Source: Donghicola sp041224595
GTDB taxonomy: Bacteria > Pseudomonadota > Alphaproteobacteria > Rhodobacterales > Rhodobacteraceae
Direction: 5' to 3'
DNA length: 64,000 nt
Assembly (NCBI RefSeq): GCF_041224595.1
Contig: NZ_JBGFGN010000164.1
Coordinates: 159,868 to 223,867, forward strand
The translations under genes and the position numbers were made by a program. The notes under the pieces are model-generated. The model saw only the letters and a program-made list of their open reading frames with translations. It was not told the DNA's origin and ran no database searches. Numbering within the stretch: position 1 is the first letter of the stretch; each line of letters starts with the position of its first letter. Below are positions 34,059 through 41,887 of this stretch, in pieces.

Positions 34059-34084
34059 AGGCGCCTTCGGGCGCCTTTTTCTTT
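34059..34084 (+). terminator. intrinsic terminator after lepA
   Basis: 7-bp stem AGGCGCC/GGCGCCT with a TTCG tetraloop, followed by TTTTCTTT. Confidence 0.88.
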
Positions 34085-34095
34085 GGGCGGGATTT

Positions 34096-34158
34096 GGGGG
34101 GCGCTGCCCCCGTCCGCGTGCCGCGGACTCCCCCGGAGTATTTGGGCAAAGATGAAAG
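34096..34158 (+). repeat. long GC-rich double-hairpin repeat ending in dispersed element (copy 7)
   Basis: Starts GGGGGGCGCTGCCCCC (hairpin 1), continues GTCCGCG-TGC-CGCGGAC (7-bp hairpin 2), then CTCCCCCG and GAGTATTT + GGG + CAAAGATGAAAG (34136-34158). Nearly identical to 38756-38817 through GAGTATTT, with one difference in hairpin 1. It lies between lepA and the PhnA-like gene. Confidence 0.85.
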
Positions 34159-34237
34159 ACGCAGGAGAGATGTATGTTTTCGACCTGCGCCTCTTGGCCT
34201 AAGGGAGGGCAACGAGACCCAACCTGAAAGTTTACCG

Positions 34238-34747
34238 ATGCCCTGCGCCCTGTGTTCTGCCGAAACCGCGACCTCTGCCTACGCCGTCACCGGCGGCCCC
34301 GAAGGCGCTGCAACCGACATTTGTAATGTCTGTGCGGCTCAGATCGCCGAGACGACCGAGCCTGATCACTGGCGCTGCCTTGGTTCGGCCATGTGGTCCG
34401 AGGATGCAGCCACTCAGGTTCTGGCAGTACGTCTGCTAGAGCGTCTGTCCGATCACGACTGGGCCCGCGATCTGAGCGATCAGGTCTGGCTGGATGACGA
34501 GCGCCGCGCTTGGGTCGAGAACGAGATCAAGGAAGTCATCCATCGCGACTCAAACGGCGTGCAATTGGCCGCTGGTGACACCGTCGTCCTAATCAAGGAT
34601 CTGCCCGTCAAAGGTGGCGGATTTACCGCCAAGCGCGGCACCTCTGTCCCCCGCATTTCACTGGTTCAAGACAATGCAGAGCACATTGAGGGTCGCGTCG
34701 AAGGCCAGCGGATCGTCATCTTGACCAAGTATGTGAAGAAACGCTGA
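34238..34747 (+). CDS. PhnA/YjdM-like zinc-ribbon protein
   Basis: A 169-aa cytosolic protein. The N-terminal zinc ribbon uses C3-x2-C6 and C29-x2-C32; the C-terminal part DTVVLIKDLPVKGGGFTAKRGTSVPRISLVQDNAEHIEGRVEGQRIVILTKYVKK is the SH3-like domain diagnostic of the PhnA-domain family (quoted here only as its start DTVVLIKDLPVKG and end VILTKYVKK in practice). The family was once linked to alkylphosphonate use, but no phn genes are nearby and the true role is unclear. The start at 34238 puts the first Cys at position 3. A 50-aa middle insertion makes it longer than the ~110-aa E. coli form. Confidence 0.85.
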   Translation: MPCALCSAETATSAYAVTGGPEGAATDICNVCAAQIAETTEPDHWRCLGSAMWSEDAATQVLAVRLLERLSDHDWARDLSDQVWLDDERRAWVENEIKEVIHRDSNGVQLAAGDTVVLIKDLPVKGGGFTAKRGTSVPRISLVQDNAEHIEGRVEGQRIVILTKYVKKR

Positions 34748-34823
34748 TCCAGATCAAAGATCACATTCCCCACTTGGAATACGAATCCCCTCGGGTGACG
34801 CGCAACTGCCCGAGGAGGCCACG

Positions 34824-35009
34824 ATGTTCCGACTAGCCACAACTTTGTTTTCCCTGATCTCCACAACCCTCATGGGCTCGTTCATCGTGGTGGTTCTGGT
34901 GATGGGATATGACACCCTTTTGCCTATCCTGATCGCCGCAGCGGTTGGCTTCGTTGTGGCATTGCCGATCAGCTGGTTCGTCGCCAAACAGATTTACGAG
35001 AACGCCTGA
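34824..35009 (+). CDS. 61-aa membrane protein ('CTP synthetase'-labelled family)
   Basis: A tiny protein with two transmembrane helices (about 5-28 and 31-53) separated by GYDTLLP. AGGAGG precedes the ATG. Related Rhodobacteraceae ORFs are often labelled 'CTP synthetase', which this sequence cannot be: it has no amidotransferase or synthetase motifs. Function unknown. Its 3' end overlaps the convergent hydrolase gene by 16 nt. Confidence 0.78.
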   Translation: MFRLATTLFSLISTTLMGSFIVVVLVMGYDTLLPILIAAAVGFVVALPISWFVAKQIYENA

Positions 35010-35770
35010 GCGTCAATCCACGTCCGTACGGCCGCTTCAAACTCGCGCGGCTTCTCGGCGTGGAGCCAGTGGCCCACGCCCGGAATTTTAAAGAACTTGG
35101 CCGCAGGGAAATACGCCTTAGTGGCCTCGCGTCCTTCGGTGGTGACATAGTCGCTATTCGCCCCGGCAAGCGACAGGACGGGACCATCATAGGAACGTCC
35201 CTCCATCGGTTCGTGGGGCCAGCCGGTGATGCCTGTCATCTCGGCGCCAAGGACGTCTAGGTTGAGCCGCCACCGCTTCTCTTTGATGTCGAGCGATTGA
35301 AGAAGGAAGGCGCGCACCCCCTCTTCCGGCACGATGTCAGAGAGCAAGCGATTTGCATCGCCTCGCGTCTCGATCGATGACAGGTCGAGACCGCGCATGG
35401 CGTCCACGTACTGGATTTGTGAATGCGCGTAGGTCACCGGTGCAATGTCAGCGACAACCAGCCCTTTGACCAGCTCTGGCCGCGTCAGCGCCAAGGCCAT
35501 GGCCGCTTTGCCCCCCATCGAATGCCCCAGAACGATAGCCCCGTTCGGCATTTCCGCTTCGATCACCTCTGCTAGATCTTGCGCCATGTCGAGATATCCA
35601 TGCGCGTCGAACCATGGGCTTTCACCATGGTTGCGCTGATCGACAGCAATCACTCGGCGGCTGTCTGCCATCCTGCGGGAAATCACACCCCAATTCCGTG
35701 CGGATCCGTATAGCCCGTGAACGATCATCAATGCAGGATCACCGGCGCCGTAGGTGTCAAAATTCAACAT
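34994..35770 (-). CDS. alpha/beta-fold hydrolase (YbfF-like esterase)
   Basis: A 258-aa serine hydrolase. The oxyanion HG is in IVHGLYGSARNWG, a DQRNHGESPW segment follows, the nucleophile elbow is GHSMGGKAAMAL, and the catalytic His is in GVGHWLHAEKP. This pattern fits the YbfF esterase group acting on short acyl or CoA esters. The signal-free sequence implies the cytosol. It is convergent with the 61-aa protein gene and divergent from the gene at 35862. Confidence 0.9.
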   Translation of the reverse strand: MLNFDTYGAGDPALMIVHGLYGSARNWGVISRRMADSRRVIAVDQRNHGESPWFDAHGYLDMAQDLAEVIEAEMPNGAIVLGHSMGGKAAMALALTRPELVKGLVVADIAPVTYAHSQIQYVDAMRGLDLSSIETRGDANRLLSDIVPEEGVRAFLLQSLDIKEKRWRLNLDVLGAEMTGITGWPHEPMEGRSYDGPVLSLAGANSDYVTTEGREATKAYFPAAKFFKIPGVGHWLHAEKPREFEAAVRTWIDAQAFS

Positions 35771-35861
35771 TTTTGTGTAATCTTTCTCTGCTCAATTGCA
35801 TTCACGTCTCTTCCGCGCCCTGATAAGCCATCTTGCGACCGGATGGCGAGAAGGAAGACCC

Positions 35862-36230
35862 ATGACCCCGAACGAGATCGCCTCCATCGAAACCGAACTT
35901 TCGGGGCTGATGCAATCCCGATTGGGGATCAAGGGGGCATCCCTGGAAGCCCAAACCGCACGGGCCGGTCGCAAGCTGCCGCGTAAAATCCGCCGCGCCG
36001 CCGATGCGTTTAATCAGACCACGGCTCTGGCCCGTCATCCCAAACTTGCGCTTCAGATCGATGCCAAGACGGCAGAACAGAATGCTAAGATTGTGCGCAA
36101 ACACCTTTTGAAGCAGGCCGACCCAAACCGCCGGAAAAAGCGCCTTCATCTGATCGCAGACATTTTATTGAAGGTGTTCGCGGTGATCGTTCTGTTGGGT
36201 GCCGTGATTTACTGGCGCGGGCTTCTATAA
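35862..36230 (+). CDS. hypothetical basic protein with C-terminal membrane helix
   Basis: A 122-aa protein. The first 95 aa are hydrophilic and helical, with a very basic stretch RAGRKLPRKIRRAADAF and KHLLKQADPNRRKKRLH; a single transmembrane helix (about 100-118, FAVIVLLGAVIYW) lies at the C-terminus, so it is probably tail-anchored with its body in the cytosol. AAGGAAGA precedes the ATG at 35862. I do not recognise the family. It ends at a strong bidirectional terminator shared with gnd. Confidence 0.72.
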   Translation: MTPNEIASIETELSGLMQSRLGIKGASLEAQTARAGRKLPRKIRRAADAFNQTTALARHPKLALQIDAKTAEQNAKIVRKHLLKQADPNRRKKRLHLIADILLKVFAVIVLLGAVIYWRGLL

Positions 36231-36261
36231 AAAAAGCCGCCCGTTTTCGGGGCGGCTTTTT
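36231..36261. terminator. bidirectional terminator between 35862 gene and gnd
   Basis: AAAAAGCCGCCC/GGGCGGCTTTTT with a short GTTTTCG loop, starting directly after the TAA of the upstream gene and usable by the convergent gnd gene. Confidence 0.92.
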
Positions 36262-36287
36262 GATTCGTGCAGGGGAACGCGTTGCGC

Positions 36288-37703
36288 TTACATCCCGTGG
36301 CCGGCCCAGGGACCGTGCAAACCGGTTTCGTCGCTGTCCACGCGCTCGAACCCGTGGGCGCCGAAATAGTCACGCTGCGCTTGGATCAGGTTCGTGGTGC
36401 CACGTCCGTGACGCATGGTGTCGATGAACGACAGAGCGCTCGCCAATGCTGGAACGGGCTGGCCCGAAATGGCGGCAGCGGCCACGACACGGCGCAGAGC
36501 GGGCAGTCCGCCGGTGACTTTCTGCAGCAGGCCATCTGCCAGATAAAGCTGACCGCTTGGCAGACCTGCGCTGTGGGCGCTGCTGATCTCGTCTAGCAGA
36601 ACACTGCGGATGATGCAGCCAGCGCGCCAGACCTCGGCGACGCGGGCCATGTCCAAATCCCACTCATAGGTGTCCGATGCGGCCTGAAGGACGCGGAAGC
36701 CCTGTGCATAGGCCAGAATACGAGCCGCAAGGAACGCATTCTTTAGATCTTCTGGCTCGACAACGACGGCTTCGGTGCCAGCCGGGACCAGAGCGGCCTC
36801 ACCTGCATTGCGCACATCTGGCTCTGCCGACCAAGAGCGCGCCGCGACGGCCGCTTCGATGGTGCTGGCGGATTGGCCAAGCTTCAGAGCTTCGATCACG
36901 GTCCAACGGCCTGTGCCCTTCTGGCCCGCTTTGTCCGCGATGACATCGACCATGGCCGCGCCACTCTCGGGGTCGGTGGCGGTCAGGACAGCTTCGGTAA
37001 CTTCGACCAAGTAGGAGCCCAGATCACCTTTGCCCCAATCGCCAAACAGCGCGCCGATCTTTGCTGCGTCCCAGCCAGCGTCCCGCAGCAGGCCATAGAC
37101 CTCGGCGATCATCTGCATGTCAGCGTATTCGATGCCATTGTGCACGGTTTTCACAAAGTGGCCCGCACCATCGGGGCCCAGATGTGCGGCGCAAGGTGCG
37201 CCTTCGAACTTGGCCGAGATCGCTTCGATGATGTCTTTGACGGGCGCATATGCGTCTTCGGTGCCACCAACCATGATGCTGGGACCGTGGCGCGCACCCT
37301 CTTCGCCGCCCGACACGCCCATACCAAGGAACTTGAAGCCAGCGGCTTCCATGTCCGCTGTGCGGCGGCGGGTGTCGTGGAAGTCGGAGTTGCCCGCGTC
37401 AATCAGCGTGTCGCCCTGCGCCAGCAACGGCTTCAGGTCTTCGATCATTGCGTCGGTGGGGCCGCCTGCGGGGGTCATCAGAATGATGAACCGCGGCTGG
37501 GGCAGACGTGCGACCAGATCGGCCAGATCGCCTGCGCCCTCTAGGTTCGAGGCCAGATCACCAGCCTCGGAGATGAATTCGGGAACGCGTGCGTGGGTCC
37601 GGTTCTGGACAACGACATGCGCACCTTTTTCCGCCAAGTTCAGCGCCAGTGCGCTGCCCATGGTCCCCAAGCCGATCAAACCGATCTTCTGTGCCTCAGC
37701 CAT
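36288..37703 (-). CDS. gnd: 6-phosphogluconate dehydrogenase (decarboxylating)
   Basis: A 471-aa enzyme of the oxidative pentose phosphate pathway producing ribulose-5-phosphate, CO2 and NADPH. The Rossmann site is IGLIGLGTMGSALALNLAEKG with VVQNRT, which favours NADP. GVSGGEEGARHGPSIMVGG and GHFVKTVHNGIEYADMQMIAE carry the substrate and catalytic Lys/His/Asn residues. Length is typical of the long form. AGGAGTGATGA precedes the ATG. A palindrome CTAACG-G-CGTTAG lies 31 bp upstream. Confidence 0.94.
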   Translation of the reverse strand: MAEAQKIGLIGLGTMGSALALNLAEKGAHVVVQNRTHARVPEFISEAGDLASNLEGAGDLADLVARLPQPRFIILMTPAGGPTDAMIEDLKPLLAQGDTLIDAGNSDFHDTRRRTADMEAAGFKFLGMGVSGGEEGARHGPSIMVGGTEDAYAPVKDIIEAISAKFEGAPCAAHLGPDGAGHFVKTVHNGIEYADMQMIAEVYGLLRDAGWDAAKIGALFGDWGKGDLGSYLVEVTEAVLTATDPESGAAMVDVIADKAGQKGTGRWTVIEALKLGQSASTIEAAVAARSWSAEPDVRNAGEAALVPAGTEAVVVEPEDLKNAFLAARILAYAQGFRVLQAASDTYEWDLDMARVAEVWRAGCIIRSVLLDEISSAHSAGLPSGQLYLADGLLQKVTGGLPALRRVVAAAAISGQPVPALASALSFIDTMRHGRGTTNLIQAQRDYFGAHGFERVDSDETGLHGPWAGHGM

Positions 37704-37733
37704 TCATCACTCCTATCAAAACTGGTGTGATAT

Positions 37734-37746
37734 CTAACGGCGTTAG
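37734..37746. promoter_or_regulatory. palindromic operator candidate upstream of gnd
   Basis: CTAACG-G-CGTTAG is a perfect 6-bp inverted repeat around a single base, of the kind used by LacI/GntR-type regulators of sugar acids. It lies 31 bp before the gnd ATG, in the promoter zone. Confidence 0.4.
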
Positions 37747-37799
37747 CGCGAACATCAAGCGGTTTTAAGTGAAGATCGCCTGTGCAAACGCGCAGAGGG

Positions 37800-38726
37800 T
37801 CAAAGCCCGAGGCACCAGCGCACGACAGCTTTCTGCGCATGCAGACGGTTTTCCGCCTCGTCGAAAATCACGCTTTTGGGGCCATCCATCACGCTGCTGG
37901 TCACTTCCTCGCCGCGGTGTGCGGGTAGGCAGTGCATAAACAGTGCGTCGTCCTTGGCGGCCGCCATGAGATCGTCATTCACCTGATAGGGGCGCAACAA
38001 ATTGTGCCGCCGTTCCTTGGTCGATTGGCTATCGTGCATGGACACCCATGTGTCTGTGACAACCAGATCCGCACCTTCGACCGCCTTGAACGGATCACGT
38101 TCAATCGACACCTGCACGCCTTTGGAGCGGGCATAGCCGATGAACTCTGCCTCGGGGTCCAGCTTTTCGGGGCCGGTAAAGGTGAAGTCGAAACCGAACT
38201 GACCCGCCGCGTGCAAGAAGGATGCGCAGACGTTGTTGCCGTCGCCGGACCATACCACTTTTTTGCCCGCGATATCACCCCGGTGCTCTTGGTAGGTCAG
38301 AAGGTCCGCCATGATCTGGCAGGGGTGCGTGCGGTCGGTCAGGCCGTTGATCACGGGCACGTCCGAGTACTCTGCCAGTTCTAGCAGAACCGATTCGTCA
38401 AAGGTCCGAATCATGATCGCATCGACATAGCGCGACAGCACCCGCGCGGTGTCCGCGATGGTTTCCCCGTGGCCTAGCTGCATATCCTTGCCCGACAGAA
38501 GCATCGTCTGACCACCCATCTGACGAATCCCGACGTCAAAGCTAACGCGGGTGCGGGTCGAAGGCTTTTCAAAGATCAGAGCGACCATACGGCCTTCCAG
38601 CGCATTGTCCGCGTCCAGGCGACCTTTGGGCTGGCCCGCGCGGTCCGCTTTCATACGCGCCGCGAGGTCGATCATATTATGAAGGTCGGCTTGATCCGTT
38701 TTGTGGATATCGAGGAAATGGTTCAT
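37800..38726 (-). CDS. argF: ornithine carbamoyltransferase
   Basis: A 308-aa enzyme joining ornithine and carbamoyl phosphate to citrulline. The carbamoyl-phosphate loop is EKPSTRTRVSFDVG, followed by HPCQIMADLLT and the ornithine-binding HCLPAHRGEEV. Start 38726 fits the family length. It follows argD by 91 bp in the same direction, with a GC-rich repeat between them. CarB in this window provides its carbamoyl phosphate. Confidence 0.95.
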   Translation of the reverse strand: MNHFLDIHKTDQADLHNMIDLAARMKADRAGQPKGRLDADNALEGRMVALIFEKPSTRTRVSFDVGIRQMGGQTMLLSGKDMQLGHGETIADTARVLSRYVDAIMIRTFDESVLLELAEYSDVPVINGLTDRTHPCQIMADLLTYQEHRGDIAGKKVVWSGDGNNVCASFLHAAGQFGFDFTFTGPEKLDPEAEFIGYARSKGVQVSIERDPFKAVEGADLVVTDTWVSMHDSQSTKERRHNLLRPYQVNDDLMAAAKDDALFMHCLPAHRGEEVTSSVMDGPKSVIFDEAENRLHAQKAVVRWCLGL

Positions 38727-38755
38727 GTCGGTGTCTTTCTTTGGGGCCGGGGTCC

Positions 38756-38817
38756 GGGGGGCGCTTCCCCCGTCCGCGTGCCGCGGACTCCCCCGGAGTA
38801 TTTTCACAAAGATGAAG
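38756..38817 (+). repeat. long GC-rich double-hairpin repeat ending in dispersed element (copy 8)
   Basis: Second copy of the repeat at 34096-34158: GGGGGGCGCTTCCCCC, then GTCCGCG-TGC-CGCGGAC, CTCCCCCG and GAGTATTT + TCA + CAAAGATGAAG (38796-38817). It fills most of the argD-argF gap, and its last base abuts the argD stop codon (38818-38820). Confidence 0.85.
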
Positions 38818-39996
38818 TCAGCAAGGTTGCAGTTCGGTTGCGACCTTCTCAAAGCGGTTGAGGGCTTCGGTAATGTCTTCGTCGGGGATGTTCAGGGCAG
38901 GCAGCAGGCGCACAACATTGTCACCTGCGGGCACGGTCAGCAGGCCCGCGTCATAGGCGGCTTTGACCACCTCGACGTTGGTAACCTTGCATTTGATGCC
39001 CAGCATGAGACCAAGGCCGCGGACGGACTCGAACACATCGGGGAAGCGCGCAACGAGGGATTCCAGTCCCTGCCGCAGCAGTCCTGCCTTGCGGTTCACC
39101 TCGTCGAGGAATGCGGGATCGCTGACGATTTCCATGACCTTGTTGCCCACAGCGCACCCGAGGGGGTTGCCGCCGTAGGTCGAGCCATGGGTGCCTGCGG
39201 TCATGCCGCTGGCGGCGTCTTCGGTTGCGAGGACAGCGCCAAGGGGGAAGCCGCCGCCGATGCCTTTGGCGACCATCATGATGTCAGGGCTTACGCCGGC
39301 CCATTCGTAGGCAAAGAGTTTGCCGGTCCGCGAGACGCCGCATTGCACTTCGTCCAGCATCATCAGGGCGCCGGTTTCATCGCACAGCGCGCGGATGCCC
39401 TTGAGACAGACATCGGGCAGCGGACGAATGCCGCCCTCGCCCTGCACAGGCTCAATCAGGATGCCGGCCACATCGGGCTGGTTCATAGCCTCTTTGATCG
39501 CGTCATGATCGCCGAAAGGCAGATGGCGGAAGCCGGGCAGCAAGGGCGCGAAGCCTTTGGTCATCTTCTCGCTGCCAGCGGCGGCGATACCGGCCGAGGA
39601 GCGGCCATGGAAGCTGCCGTCGAAAGTTATGATCACATGCCGCTCCGGCTGGCCTTTGTCGTGCCAGTACTTGCGCGCCATCTTGACCGCCAACTCGCAG
39701 CTTTCGGTGCCAGAGTTGGTAAAGAACACGGTATCGGCAAAGGTGGCATCGACCAGCTTGTCCGCCAGCTGTTGCTGCTGCGGGATTTGGTAGAGGTTCG
39801 ACACATGCCACAGGTTCTGGGCTTGGGAGGTCAGCGCCTCGGTCAGGGCGGGGTTGGCGTGGCCAAGGGCGTTTACCGCGATCCCCGCACCGAGGTCGAG
39901 AAAACGTCGGCCGTCAGCCTCGATCAACCAGCTGCCTTCGCCTTTGACGAAGGATAGCGGAGCACGATTGTAAGTGGGCAGAACCGAAGGGATCAT
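38818..39996 (-). CDS. argD: acetylornithine aminotransferase
   Basis: A 392-aa class III PLP aminotransferase of arginine synthesis. FFTNSGTESCELAVKMARKYWH, then TFDGSFHGRS, LMLDEVQCGVSRTGK, and the PLP lysine in MMVAKGIGGGFPLGAV are seen in order. It is followed by argF in a two-gene arginine operon. It may also act in lysine synthesis as N-succinyl-diaminopimelate aminotransferase, as known for the family. Confidence 0.94.
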   Translation of the reverse strand: MIPSVLPTYNRAPLSFVKGEGSWLIEADGRRFLDLGAGIAVNALGHANPALTEALTSQAQNLWHVSNLYQIPQQQQLADKLVDATFADTVFFTNSGTESCELAVKMARKYWHDKGQPERHVIITFDGSFHGRSSAGIAAAGSEKMTKGFAPLLPGFRHLPFGDHDAIKEAMNQPDVAGILIEPVQGEGGIRPLPDVCLKGIRALCDETGALMMLDEVQCGVSRTGKLFAYEWAGVSPDIMMVAKGIGGGFPLGAVLATEDAASGMTAGTHGSTYGGNPLGCAVGNKVMEIVSDPAFLDEVNRKAGLLRQGLESLVARFPDVFESVRGLGLMLGIKCKVTNVEVVKAAYDAGLLTVPAGDNVVRLLPALNIPDEDITEALNRFEKVATELQPC

Positions 39997-40058
39997 GGCA
40001 TTCTTCCTTGTGGATGAAGGCTTTGGTGGCCTGAGAGGCCGCTCAAGTCAACGATTAC

Positions 40059-40078
40059 GGGTATTTTGTAAAAAGAAG
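40059..40078 (+). repeat. dispersed intergenic element, diverged copy 9
   Basis: GGGTATTTTGT + AAAAAGAAG lies upstream of argD. The GAG is changed to GGG, so this is the least certain copy. Confidence 0.4.
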
Positions 40079-40179
40079 CGTGCGAAAAAAGCACAAGATG
40101 ACAGCTGTCGTTACGCGAAAAAGGCGCGTCGACGTCGCAGGGCTGTTGCAGCACGAGTGATCGTTTGGGTCATCATGCC

Positions 40180-40205
40180 CTGCGCATAGCGTGGCGCAGG
40201 GCAAA
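40180..40205. terminator. hairpin downstream of the ABC permease gene
   Basis: Perfect 9-bp stem GCCCTGCGC/GCGCAGGGC with an 8-nt loop about 17 bp after the leftward permease gene. No T-tract follows on either side, so it may be a transcript end or a protective 3' stem. Confidence 0.4.
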
Positions 40206-40221
40206 AATAAAGAAGATTCGC

Positions 40222-41025
40222 TTAGGCCTTGAGGCGGTAGCCTGTGCGGAACATCCACCATGCCAGCATGTTTACCGCGATCGCCGCGATCAGGCCGAAG
40301 CAGAAACCAAAGACCGGATTACTATCCGACACCCCAAGGACGGACCAGCGCACTCCGTCGATGAAGTAGAAAATCGGATTAAGGTGGGTGATCTGGTAGA
40401 GGCCGACGGGCATCGCCTCGACCGAGTAGAAGGTGCCCGACAGGAAGGCGAGCGGCGTGACGACGAAGTTTGTGATCGCAGCAATTTGATCAAACTTCCG
40501 CGCGTAGACCGCTGCGACCATACCCAAACCGCCCATGAAGGCCGAGCCCACGATGATAAATGCCAGCGCGACGAACGGGTGCTTAAGGCCCGTGCCAAGG
40601 AACAAGAGAATCGCTAGGGCGATGACAACCGCCACCAGCACGCCGCGCACGATGCCGCCCGCCAGATATCCGAGCACCATTTCACCCGCCGAGAGGGGCG
40701 GCATCAGGGTGTCGACGATGTTTCCTTGGACTTTTGCACTGACAATCGAGGATGATACATTCGCAAAGGCGTTCTGGATCACGGTCATCATCAGGATGCC
40801 CGGAGCGATGAAGTTCACAAAGGGAACGCCCATGACGTCGCCGCGGGTTGGGCCGATTGCAATCGCGAAAATCGTTAGAAATAGGCCTGCGGTGACAATC
40901 GGTGCAGCCAGCGTCTGGTTCCAGACAGCCAGAAAGCGGCGACATTCGCGTTCGGCCAGCGTCATCAGGCCCAGCCAGTTCACGCGTCCGAAGCGTCTTT
41001 CGCCCATATCGTTCATGTGTGACAT
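40222..41025 (-). CDS. ABC-2 type transporter permease
   Basis: A 267-aa membrane protein with six hydrophobic segments. Features of the YadH/NodJ ABC-2 permease class are VPFVNFIAPGILMMTVIQNAFANVSSSIVSAKVQGNIVD (start VPFVNFIAPGIL), FLSGTFYSVEAMP and LNPIFYFIDGVRW. These permeases pair with a separate ATPase to export polysaccharides, drugs or lipids. No ATPase gene is adjacent: gcrA lies divergently upstream and argD downstream. The partner must be elsewhere. The ATG at 41025 follows AGGGA; other in-frame ATGs occur 9 and 18 nt later. Confidence 0.88.
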   Translation of the reverse strand: MSHMNDMGERRFGRVNWLGLMTLAERECRRFLAVWNQTLAAPIVTAGLFLTIFAIAIGPTRGDVMGVPFVNFIAPGILMMTVIQNAFANVSSSIVSAKVQGNIVDTLMPPLSAGEMVLGYLAGGIVRGVLVAVVIALAILLFLGTGLKHPFVALAFIIVGSAFMGGLGMVAAVYARKFDQIAAITNFVVTPLAFLSGTFYSVEAMPVGLYQITHLNPIFYFIDGVRWSVLGVSDSNPVFGFCFGLIAAIAVNMLAWWMFRTGYRLKA

Positions 41026-41150
41026 CGTCCGAATTCCCTAGAATGCTTTGCGTGCCTTGTAACGCGCCACGGGATGATTAGAATAGGGCCTCGACCAAAT
41101 TCTATAAGGCAGTCCCCCTCCGGACGCCTGTGACCATCAAGGAAAGCTGT

Positions 41151-41744
41151 ATGTCCTGGACCGACGAACGCGTTGAGCTTCTGAAAAAGATGTGGGGCGA
41201 AGGCCAATCGGCAAGCCAGATAGCCAAGGAGCTTGGTGGCGTGACCCGTAACGCGGTGATCGGCAAAGTGCACCGTCTGGGTCTGTCGAACCGCAACGCA
41301 GGTGCCTCTGCCGCGTCGGCGCCCGCCGCGGCTGCAGAGCCCAAACCCGCGCCCAAGCCCAAAGCTGAAGCCAAGCCCAAACCCGCGCCCAAGCCCGAGC
41401 CAGCCCCTGCGGCCGCCGCGCCTGCGCCCGAGCCGCGCCCTGTGCCGGTGACCACCCCTGCCCGCAAAGCGATCATTCCTGCCGGCCAGCCGTTGCCCCC
41501 GCAGCCCTCGGCCAACGAGATTCCCGCCGAGGCTCTGGCCAAAGTGAGCGAAGTCGAGAAGAAGGCGAAGAAGCTGTCGCTGATGGAACTGACCGAACGG
41601 ACCTGCAAGTGGCCTGTGGGCGATCCGGCGACACCGGACTTCTGGTTCTGTGGCCTGCCTGTCCAGCAAGGCAAGCCCTATTGCGAGGCCCATGTTGGCG
41701 TGGCGTTCCAGCCCGTGAACAACAAGCGGGACCGTCGCCGCTGA
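41151..41744 (+). CDS. gcrA: GcrA cell-cycle regulator
   Basis: A 197-aa alphaproteobacterial cell-cycle factor that binds sigma-70 RNA polymerase and activates promoters with methylated GANTC sites (CcrM targets). The N-terminal DNA-binding domain is MSWTDERVELLKKMWGEG, then QIAKELGGVTRNAVIGKVHRLGL; the C-terminal sigma-interacting domain contains RTCKWPVGDPATPDFWFCG and PYCEAHVGVAFQP. Between them lies a long linker of repeated PKP/APKP units (about 60-105), longer than in Caulobacter. AAGGAAAG precedes the ATG. No ccrM in this window. Confidence 0.95.
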   Translation: MSWTDERVELLKKMWGEGQSASQIAKELGGVTRNAVIGKVHRLGLSNRNAGASAASAPAAAAEPKPAPKPKAEAKPKPAPKPEPAPAAAAPAPEPRPVPVTTPARKAIIPAGQPLPPQPSANEIPAEALAKVSEVEKKAKKLSLMELTERTCKWPVGDPATPDFWFCGLPVQQGKPYCEAHVGVAFQPVNNKRDRRR

Positions 41745-41784
41745 TCATCACGCGTCGGTGCCCCTTGGGCGGCGGCGTGTTAGT

Positions 41785-41806
41785 GAGTATTTAGAGCAAA
41801 AAGAAG
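41785..41806 (+). repeat. dispersed intergenic element, copy 10
   Basis: GAGTATTT + AGAG + CAAAAAGAAG, identical to copy 1 over 22 nt, in the gcrA-rimO gap. Confidence 0.75.
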
Positions 41807-41887
41807 CAGGGGGCTGGATCAGGCCCCTTTCGTCGTTTTTGGTTGCAAGGTGGTCATGCCTTGTGGCCGCTAGCCGGTGGACCAACC

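Noticed and set aside
39974..40189. 71-aa frame upstream of argD
   Set aside because: Composed of antisense argD start and Arg/Lys-rich intergenic sequence including a diverged element copy; no coding signs.
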